64,000 bases of DNA from Bidens hawaiensis (Eukaryota; Streptophyta; Magnoliopsida; Asterales; Asteraceae). This document shows positions 56,123 to 64,000 of the stretch, piece by piece; position 1 is the stretch's first letter; each line of letters starts with the position of its first letter. Location: contig JAIQDT010000059.1 in the NCBI GenBank assembly GCA_021521415.1, forward strand, positions 1,860,001 to 1,924,000. The letters run 5' to 3'. Both the position numbers and the translations under genes were made by a program. The notes below the pieces were generated by a model. That model searched no databases and was not told where the DNA came from. It saw only the letters and a list, made by a program, of their open reading frames with translations.

Positions 56123-58349
56123 TTAGTTGGAATCTGATTTACAAACTGCATCAGTTTGTAAGTTAGTGTCGGTGGAAGATTCATCAAGAGTTGGTAGAAG
56201 AGGAATCTTATCACTTTTCTTTTTGCTTGATCTTTTCTTCTTCTTGCTCTTTGATGACTTAGAGCTTCCACAGCTGCAATTACCGTCTTCACTGGAGTAC
56301 TCACTCCACTTCTTCTTCTCACCTTCTATTTTCTCATTTTTCTCAATCTCTAGCTCCTTACTCTGCCTCACAGCAAACTCTCCATCTTTGTCCACAAATA
56401 CATCAGCATACTGCTTAACAAACTCTGCCTTATCATCAAACACATTCTTGAATTATTTAAGATACTCACTTCTGCTCTTCTTGTCTACCTTCAGTGGGTA
56501 GTTATCACAAAAAGGTGGTGGCACCTTTTTATACCTCTCTTCATCAGTCATTTTATCTACATAACCCACAATATTGCCTGTAGAAACAAGGTTCTTCAAG
56601 AATTCCATTTGTATCAGCAATTCAGCATTCTTCATTTTCTCTTCTGCATACATCTTCTTCAACCTTTCAATTTCAATTGTCATTCTTGATTGGGTTTGGT
56701 ATGCCATCATACAATCCTCTTCAAGCCCTTTGTTTTGACTTTCATAAGTTGCTTCACTTGTTTCATACACATTCAAGAAGGCTTCCTTTCTCCTACACTC
56801 AGTTTTCCACTTTCCAATCTCTTGATCAGTTTATCAATAGTAACAAGAAGATCAGAAACTGAAATATCAGAATGTACCTAAGAGTTTGAGGATTCAGGCT
56901 TGTCATGCACTTTGGCCATAAATGCAACATTTCAGCAGCATGGTTGCTCCAATCAAATTCTCCATCCTGTGGCACCCTGGTATCAGCCACATTTCCTTGA
57001 TCTCTTTGCTGGTTCACATTGTTCTGATTAGTTATGTTCTGATTTGAGTGAACCTGCATTTGATTGTTTCTTTGTGGTTGAAATGTTTGTTGCTGGGTTC
57101 TGTTCTGATTTTGATAGGGGTTTTGGTTGGAAATCTGATTTCTCTGCTGGAAGTTCTGATTCTGGTTCTGATAAAATTGATTCTGGTTAACTTGATTGCC
57201 AACTTGCTTTGGCATGTTACACTCTCTAGCAAAGTGTCCTAGTTGTTGACAGTTATAATAGATGGCTTTTGATTTGTCAAAGTCAATTCTTTCATTTGGT
57301 CCATTGAAACTTGTTCTGCCAGTTTTGTTATACAACCTTTTGCTTCTTACTGCCAACATAGCTGCTTGCCATTTTATGTCCATGTCTTCTAAATCATTAG
57401 CATCGATTTGTTCAAGATCTTCCTGCACAATACTTGTGTTGATCAGGTTCTTGGCTACAAAAGCATGGTATGACTCAGTAAATATAGAGCACAATGCTTG
57501 ATAATCTGTTCCTTGAGCATTATTGTTCTGCAAGAATGTTGACTGCCCATTTGTTGCAGAGGGGGTGTCATCTTCAATCAGCTGAACAATGAATCTGGAT
57601 TAGCCACTGCAAGTTGAACTTGTTTCTGATGGTTCTTCAATGATAGGCTGCTGGTTCTTGATTGAGAGGTTTTCCATTGGTGCTACAAGGTCATTGTTCA
57701 CTTGAAAGCTTGGCTTGTCCTCCCTAATCATATGGTTCTCTATCATTTCATGTTCTACAGCCTTGAGGAAGGCAATCACATCATCTAACTTGAAATTTTA
57801 AAACTCTCCTTTTCTTTTATAAACTTGCTGGCAGTGTACCATTCCCCAGACAGTGATGATAAAAGCTTTTTGTTTAGCTCAAAGTCAAAGATTTGTAAAT
57901 CAGATGTCCTTATACCGTTTATAATCGTCATAAACCTCTGCAAAACTGATTTCAATCTTTCTCCGTCTTTAAACTTGAACCTGTCAAGTTACTGCTTCAG
58001 TCTGTCTTTCTTGATGTCTCTAAGTTCAGTATTTCCTTCAAACATTTCGATAACTGCATCATACATACCTTTTTGCGGTCTTATAATGATTTACAGTTGT
58101 CAAAATTTCCCAAGATAGCCCTAACTTCAGCATTGACAAAGCTTTATCGTCCCGTTTCTTCATTTTTAGCTCAACGGTGGCATTGTTGTTCTGAGCTGTT
58201 GAGGGAACATAGTTTCCTTCGGTAATGGAAGTCCAAAGCTCTAGGTCGTTGTAGTTCACGGCCGCTTTGAAGAGCACCTTCCATTTGATGAAGTTTTCCT
58301 GTCCAAGAAACCTTGGAATCTTGTGGGTGGAAACTTCCTGGTTTTCCAT
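56123..58349 (-). pseudogene. Element D gag
   Basis: Starts at ATG 58349 (MENQEVSTHKIPRFLGQENF). Capsid region to about 57600 with a frameshift at about 58070 and stops near 57990 and 57600. Then KTGRTSFNGPNERIDFDKSK, knuckle YYNCQQLGHFAREC (first Cys is Tyr), and an Asn/Gln-rich stretch. 56453-56776 has IEIERLKKMYAEEKMKN and KVPPPFCDNYPLKVDK. 56123-56443 has KKWSEYSSEDGNCSCGSSK. The second zinc knuckle present in A and B is deleted here at about 56200. Confidence 0.9.
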
Positions 58350-58445
58350 TTTTATCAGATCTGAGATTTATAGCAGTAAAACAGAGTAAAGCTTCAAGCT
58401 TTATCACACACCTTCAGTCCCGTGGCCTTCAGCGAGCTTACTCAA

Positions 58446-58457
58446 GCTCTTATACCA
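58446..58457 (-). promoter_or_regulatory. Element D primer-binding site (one mismatch)
   Basis: Minus strand TGGTATAAGAGC; one base differs from TGGTATCAGAGC of A and B. Confidence 0.85.
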
Positions 58458-58459
58458 CT

Positions 58460-59503
58460 TGTCAGGACCGTGAATCGGGTGAAACCTTCTAGAGTTTGAC
58501 AAGAACACACCGACTCGATTACCCAAAAGGCCTGTTAAATATCCCGACAGAATCAGGATATCCAACGAATGGGAACGAAGGAGTGTAAATAGCAAACATA
58601 AAACAATAATAGATAGTCAATAAAAGAACATTCAAAGACAAAGATTCATTATATTTAATATATCATTAATGGAACAGTGAAAGGAATGTCTAGGGTTTCA
58701 TGTGACGGTGGCGGCGGCTGTACGAGAAAACAAATAGAATATTCTTTGGAATGTTTTTCGTATTCAGTGTGTGCCAGCTTGTAATTCCGTCTGGAAATCC
58801 GTGTCCTAAAAGATATCCTAGGACCCTTATTTATAGACCCTGACATTCCTTCTAGAAATTCCTAATCATTACATAATGAAATACAAAATAATACAAGTGT
58901 TGAGTCCTCGAGCAAGATAACAATCTTGCTCGAGCAAACTCACTATGCTAGTTATGCTCGAAGACTGTCCTCGAGCATACTTTACTTAGAATATCTTCAG
59001 TGAAGATATTCCCTTCCAAAAGACTTCTTTCTTCTTGACTGGTCCATACTTTGCTCGAACTCGTCCGTCGAGCAAGCTCATTCTTCTTGATGTCTACAGC
59101 TATACTTATTCAGCAATCTTTAGCATGCTCGGATGTAAATCTTGCTCGGGAACTGAACTGTGCTCGAAGTCCTTGCTTTGATCACGTGACATCTTCTTAT
59201 TGCATCCATGCTTGTCTCCATGTTCTCAATCATCCTGTGCTCGTAAAACTTGGTTAAAACTTGCATGATCAAGCTATTTGCTCGATTGGCAATCCATGCT
59301 CGATATAAGAATACTCTTGCTCGTTGAAGTGTAGCTTGCTCGAAGCCTTAACACTTAGAAGAATTAACCATTTAAGTTTCTTAAGACCTTGCTCAAAGTA
59401 GTAAAACTATGCTCGATTGTCTAGGCTTGCTCGAAGTCCATACTTAGCCGTTTTCTGAGGTTGAGAAGATTCCAATCTTCCTTATCATAAATCCTACCCA
59501 ACA
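58460..59503 (-). repeat. Element D 5' LTR, 1,044 bp
   Basis: On the minus strand it begins TGTTGGGTAGGATTTATGA and ends CACGGTCCTGACA. A TATAAATA box lies at 58828-58835. TCGAGCA/TGCTCGA words throughout 58905-59450. Confidence 0.93.
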
Positions 59504-60521
59504 GAATGATTACAAAAGAATGAGAAGTCTCAAATGGGAAGATCACATTTGAGAAAGTTAATTAATGTGAAAAAGTAGATCATAATCTGCTAAGTGTCTC
59601 CCAGATTTGTTATAAGAAATATACAACTATTTTAACAGTTAGGGAATGTGTTATCCTTCAACCAGGATACACTATTCCTGAAGAAATGGTTGTCATGCGA
59701 TCACCTCGATCAAATGATATCTATGTCCTCGACATGAGTGTTAATGTAAACGTTTCACCCTCTTAAACATGTTTTGTCTCCAAGGCCATGGAGAAAGACT
59801 CGATTCTATTGCATCGGCGCATAGGGTACATCCACGTTTGCAAGACGAATCATCTAATCTCTAATGATTTGGTGGATGGTGTAACCCTAAATATCTTCAA
59901 GTTAAATAATCATTGCGTTGCATTCAAGAAGAGGAAACAGAAGAAGAAGTCACACCCGTGCAAATCGATTAACTCGATTATCATGCCACTGGAACGACCT
60001 CACATGGATTTATTTGGTCCAGTGAATCATGCTAGTATTGCGGGTGATCTGTGCTATTTGGTTGTAACTAATGACTTCTCAATGTATTCATGGGTTCTAA
60101 AGATCAGACATCTGTTTTAATTCAGAACCTTATCACGAAGATCGAATCACTTTACAAACTGATAGTGAGACGTATTCGAAGTGATAATGGAACTGAGTTA
60201 AAAAACAATGTGTTGGATTTCTTTTGTGTTCCTCAACAGAACGGTGTGTCTGAAAGGAAGAATCGGATGTTGATAGAAGCTACTAGAACAATGCTTGGTA
60301 TTTCTAAGCTTCCCGTTCAATTCTGGAACGAAGCTGTGAATACGGCATGTTATACTTTGAATCGCGTCCTAACTGTAAAGAAGTTTAAGAAAACAAGTTA
60401 TGAACTTCTGAATAACCGTAAACCTAATCTAAAGTATTTGGAACCGTTCGGGTGTCCATGTACGGTGTTGAAGAAAGATGCCGGGAAATTTGATGAAAAG
60501 GCATTTGAGGTTACCTTTTAG
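59504..60521 (+). pseudogene. Element C protease end, GAG-pre-integrase and integrase
   Basis: Continues protease after element D (VSNGKITFEKVN), GAG-pre-integrase with a degraded HRRIGYIHVCK (59812-59843), then integrase: HMDLFGPVNHASIAGD, VVTNDFSMYSWV, a frameshift near 60095, RRIRSDNGTELKNNVLDFFC, and VPQQNGVSERKNRMLIEATR with the catalytic Glu. About 15 residues normally found between FC and PQQNG are missing. Then FGCPCTVLKKDAGKFDEKA. Confidence 0.9.
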
Positions 60522-61149
60522 GGTATAATCTCCTAAAAAGCAAATTTTCAATCTTTCTTCGGATATGTAGAAGAATGTATCACGTAGACTGTCAAAGCTA
60601 CACTACACCTCCAGTCGATACTGGTCCTGATTGGATGTTTGACTATGATGGATTATTTAATTCATTTACACCAGCGGTTGAGGAGATACCTGAAGACTTT
60701 GTTCGGTCGTATTTGGAAGATCTTGCTATTCCAAGTTCTTCATCTGCTAATGTGAATGACATTCCTAACGTATCAACGACATCAAATGATGTTTCTGACT
60801 CTTCCAATGATGTTGATTTTGTTGATTCATTGTCAATTCCTTTCTCGTTGAAGATGTGTCAACAACTGTCTCTTTAGATACAGCAAAGGAAAATATCACG
60901 AACCTTGGTGATAATGTATCTGTACTTGCGAATCCTTCTTTAAGGATTCATATAAATCATCCGTAGGAATAGATAATTGGGAATGTTAAGGATGGTGTTC
61001 GAACCAGACACAAATTGGCTAATGTATGCGACGATGTGGTTGATTGTAACATATCTCCTTCAAATGATCCGATTTTGTGTGCTTATGCGGATTTGCACTC
61101 AACAGGGATTCTGAACATTGCACGATACACTTTCTTTTTATCTCAGAAA
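60522..61149 (+). pseudogene. Element C integrase-RT linker
   Basis: Variable linker with PVDTGPDWMFDYDGLFNSF, EEIPEDFVRSYLEDLAIPS, an Asn/Ser-rich stretch, and [15 protein letters not shown] before the RT. Stops at 60520 and 60875. Confidence 0.75.
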
Positions 61150-62016
61150 GAACCAACAAGTGTCACTATGGCACTCAAGGAACCGTCTTGGGTTGAAGCT
61201 ATGCAGGAGGAGTTGCAGCAGTTCGTAAGACTGGGTGTATGGGATCTTAATGACAAACCCGACCGAACAAAAAGGCCTATACCGATGAAATGGGTTTATA
61301 AGTGCGAGAAAGACGATCGTGGGGTTATCGTGAGAAACAATGCACGATTGGTCGTATTAGGATATAATCAACAAGAAGACATTGACTACACTAAAGTGTA
61401 CGCTCCAGTGGCACGACTGGAAGCGATACGCATATTTCTAGCCTATGCAGCCTACAACAACATTAAAGTTTATCAAATGGATGTTAAATCGGCATTCTTG
61501 AATGGCGAGATTCATGAAGAAGTTTATGTGAAGCAGCCTCCCTAAGATTCAGACTTTCCTGAGTGTGTTTATCGATTGAACAAAGCTCTATATGGTTTAC
61601 ACCTAGCCCCGAAAGCTTGGTACAGCACGTTGGCTGACCATTTGATAGATAGTAGCTTCAAGAGGGGGACTGTGGATTGTACATTATTTTACAAGAATGT
61701 TGGTGATGATCTGCTCCTCGTCCAGATTTATGTGGAAGACATTATCTTTGGTTCGACAAACGACAGCCTGTGCAAAGATTTCGAGAAGACAATGCAAATA
61801 AAATTCGAGATGAGTTCGATGGGGGAGATGAGCTTCTTCTTGGGATTGCAAGTTCACCAGTCTGATTCCGGGATCTTTATCCACCAGACAAAATACGTGA
61901 ACGATGTCTTGAGATATTTTCCGCAAAAATTCCCTCGACACCTCTTCCCATGGGTCACAATTTATCACAGGATGAATTGGAGGATACCGTTGATCCAACC
62001 CTATATCGAGCTATGA
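61150..62016 (+). pseudogene. Element C reverse transcriptase with YVED in place of YVDD
   Basis: Copia [91 protein letters not shown], a TAA at 61543-61545, LNKALYGLHLAPKAWY, then [17 protein letters not shown] (61717-61767) and SSMGEMSFFLGLQVHQ. The first Asp of the catalytic pair is Glu. A frameshift near 61930 leads into RNase H. Confidence 0.92.
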
Positions 62017-62671
62017 TCGGATCTCTTATGTATTTGACTGCATCACGTCCTGATATAATGTTTGCTATTTGTTTATGTGCCAGGTACCAATCGAGTCCCC
62101 GAGTGACTCATCTGGCGGCAGTTAAGCGTATCTTACATTATCTGAGGGGAAATCCCGACATCAGGTTGTGGTACCCCAAGGACGATAAGTTTGATCTCAC
62201 CGGTTATACTGATTCGGACTACGGAGGATGAAGATCAACTTTAAGTCTACAACAGCGGGTTGTCAATTCTTAGGAAACCAGCTTGTTTCCTGGCAGTGTA
62301 AGAAGCAGACAACAGTCTCAACTTCTACAGCTGAAGCGGAGTATATGAGGGCCTAGAGTTGCTGTTCACAGGTTCTCTGGATCCAACAGCATCTGCGAGA
62401 TTACGGTTTGAAGTTTCTTACTACTCCCATATACATTGACAAGTCGGCCGCTATATCTATAACCAAAAATTTGTTTCAACATTCTAAAACAAAACATATT
62501 GAAATCTGTTATCACTTCATACTTGATTGTTTTGAAAAGAAACTTATCAATATTGAAAAAATTCACATGGATTTTCAAAAGGCTGACCTTTATACCAAGG
62601 CGTTCGATAAAACACGTTTTCAATACTTACTTGGTATAAACGGATTAAAAAGATTAAATGATATTCAATAG
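62000..62671 (+). pseudogene. Element C RNase H
   Basis: DPTLYRAMIGSLMYLTASRPD, VTHLAAVKRILHYLRGNPDI, GYTDSDYGG then TGA, a shifted segment with STAEAEYMRA, then TPIYIDKSAAISITKN, HSKTKHIEICYHFILDC and KADLYTKAFDKTRFQYLLG to TAG 62671. Catalytic Asp and Glu motifs are recognisable across the frame breaks. Confidence 0.9.
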
Positions 62672-64000
62672 CTCGGTTGAATCATTTTATTTTCATTTTT
62701 CTTGTTTATTGTAGTTTTTAGGGGAGAAAAATATAAAAATTCAAAAATATTGTGGTTTTTGTTTGTACAGAAAAATTAAAAACTCCAAAAACTTTCAAAT
62801 ATTGAAAAATTCCAAAAACATTGAAAAATGCTCCTCAAAATGAGTTCTTGAGCAAAAAGGAAAAATGATAGTACATTGGTCATTTGATCCTAAGTTTAGT
62901 AAAAAGTAAGTAATAAAAGACTTAGTGCTTAATTGCATTGATGTATTAGTAGGTCTTTTGACAAACAAGTAAGAACTAGTAAGTGATATAAACCTAAATT
63001 GCCGAATATATAAGAATATTGGTGGTTAACGCTTCAACGATTTATGGTTTTATGGCCTTAATCCTGTATTGATGAGATGCTTTAGGGTTCCCGACTCCAT
63101 TGGGTCTTTATGCGGTTTTACATTTGGTATTCATTTCGATGAATATTAAAACAAAGCTTAAAAAGCGAATCCGCAATGTATCTGCTTAAGTATTTAAACT
63201 TGATCGCAAAATGTACTTTGTGTACAAAATGAATTACATACTTGATCAAACCACGCTGTGAGTCATAAATTGTACCCTTGCTCGCGTCTTATTACCATTA
63301 AGAAACGGACCACAAGGGACACAATGTCTGCAAACCGCCAGATGAAATCGTGCATACTCATCCATGGGAACGAACCTTAGGGTATTGCTTGATAACGGAG
63401 GTATATCTTGTAGTGGGGATTAAGGACTATGTTAGCTTAAAATCATTCATTTTAAATCAAATTGATTCTTAGGTTTAAGTTAAGTTGGGGTGATTTGGAG
63501 AAAAACAAATTAAGCTTGAATCAAGATTAGAGCTGATAATTTCTGATATTCATGCCTAATTTAACCAATTAAACATATCACCAAACGTTCTGAAACATTT
63601 TTTAGAAGATTTAGGTGGACAACAATACCAATAATCAACTTAACATCAGTCATAATAAAAGCTGAAAATAAAACTGTGATGAACGGAAATTTTGATCAAT
63701 ATGATTCCCTGCTCGAATTCACAAAAATATGTACTACTTTTATAGATTAGTTGTTTACTGCTTTACATTTACTGTTTTTTCTTTTATTTTGAAAAATTTT
63801 AAAAATCCAAAAAGATTATTAACCCAAATTTTTTATTTATCGAGCTAGCGAATAATCCAAAACAAAAAGAAAAGATTGTTAACCCAAATTTTAAGTTTAT
63901 CGTGCTTAATGTATTTACAACTAGTATTAAAGTAAAAATCCGTTTAAGTTAAACATTACCAATCTTTGATAGATCGGGTATTTTAAAGTATTCAATTAAA
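62672..64000 (+). other. Element C post-pol spacer, runs off the window
   Basis: No gene. 63476-63512 (AAGTTGGGGTGATTTGGAGA, then TTAAGCTTGAA) matches the conserved spacer block of A, B and F, followed further on by CAGTCATAATAA as in B near 43545. This places C in the same broader lineage. An extra ORF may follow beyond the window. Confidence 0.7.

Larger units (their letters stand above)
54560..59503 (-). mobile_element. Copia element D (A family), internally deleted, both LTRs
   Basis: Minus-strand element with two full LTRs, flanked by GAATG at 54555-54559 and 59504-59508. Only 2.85 kb lie between the LTRs, against well over 10 kb in B. Gag and the start of protease remain. Most of protease, all of integrase, RT and RNase H, the spacer and nearly all of the extra ORF are gone. 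The LTRs differ at roughly five positions per hundred by eye, so it is not a very recent insertion. It can move only with proteins supplied by other copies. Confidence 0.94.
46809..64000 (+). mobile_element. Copia element C (divergent SIRE-like), continues past window
   Basis: Plus-strand copia element inserted in B's extra ORF: a short 482 bp LTR, variant primer site, gag, protease, integrase, RT and RNase H, followed by a spacer that runs off the right edge. Its proteins are clearly different from those of A/B/D/F, but its spacer shares a conserved block (63476-63512) with them. It is interrupted by a solo LTR (49701-52746) and by element D (54560-59503). All ORFs are decayed. The five bases before the LTR are GTACT; the matching copy lies outside. 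Confidence 0.9.

Noticed and set aside
55851..56200. Internal gaps of element D as spliced introns that became fixed
   Set aside because: The missing segments do not have GT-AG borders when compared with A and B. Short matching bases at the junctions fit ordinary deletion.

Overview
This is plant nuclear DNA and almost all of it is nested LTR retrotransposons. I see one intact host gene, a three-exon R2R3-MYB transcription factor on the minus strand at 13828-15662. Base composition is AT-rich, and the elements use initiator-Met-type primer sites (TGGTATCAGAGC) and have Ty1/copia and Ty3/gypsy domain orders. The MYB protein is of eudicot type. The layout of the copia elements (about 1 kb LTRs, a very long post-pol region and an extra acidic ORF) fits the SIRE/Maximus lineage. 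From memory of similar elements I suspect a daisy-family (Asteraceae) genome, but that is inference.

Layout, left block. 1-9399 is a minus-strand SIRE-like copia element, A. Its 5' LTR is at 8367-9399, its 3' end runs off the window, and its RNase H segment (1855-2378) is inverted in place. A sits in a chromovirus-type gypsy element of which the integrase C-terminus/chromodomain (9402-9869) and a 2.3 kb 3' LTR (9870-12173) remain. The gypsy element sits in an older copia RNase H relic (12174-12958). A foldback MITE (13077-13313), the MYB gene and its repeat-rich upstream DNA follow.

Middle block. 17868-26316 is a 5'-truncated copia element of the A family, F, on the plus strand. It keeps the end of RNase H, the long spacer, the extra ORF and a rearranged 3' LTR. 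A gypsy gag relic (26340-27290) and a probable LTR 3' part (28963-29891) come next. At 31717-32740 is a 1,024 bp Mutator-like element with long terminal inverted repeats and a 9-bp target duplication. It carries a decayed piece of a CIN-class TCP transcription-factor gene, so it is a Pack-MULE.

Right block. Copia element B (plus strand, from 34276) runs through LTR, gag, pol, spacer and extra ORF to 46808. There a second, divergent copia element C (plus strand, 46809 to beyond 64000) has inserted. C is split twice: by a 3,046 bp apparent solo LTR (49701-52746, duplication GGTAT) and by a deleted minus-strand A-family element D (54560-59503, both LTRs, duplication GAATG). B and C both continue past the right edge. 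Every retroelement ORF carries stops or frameshifts.

Most worth attention: the extra ORF of the A/B/F family is preceded, in two independent copies, by a conserved TATA box, a leader and two small intron-like segments, as though it were a self-contained gene inside the retrotransposon. The LTRs and spacers of that family are filled with a dispersed TCGAGCA word, and element C is filled with a different word, ATTCGTTA. The Pack-MULE with its TCP fragment is the clearest gene-capture event.
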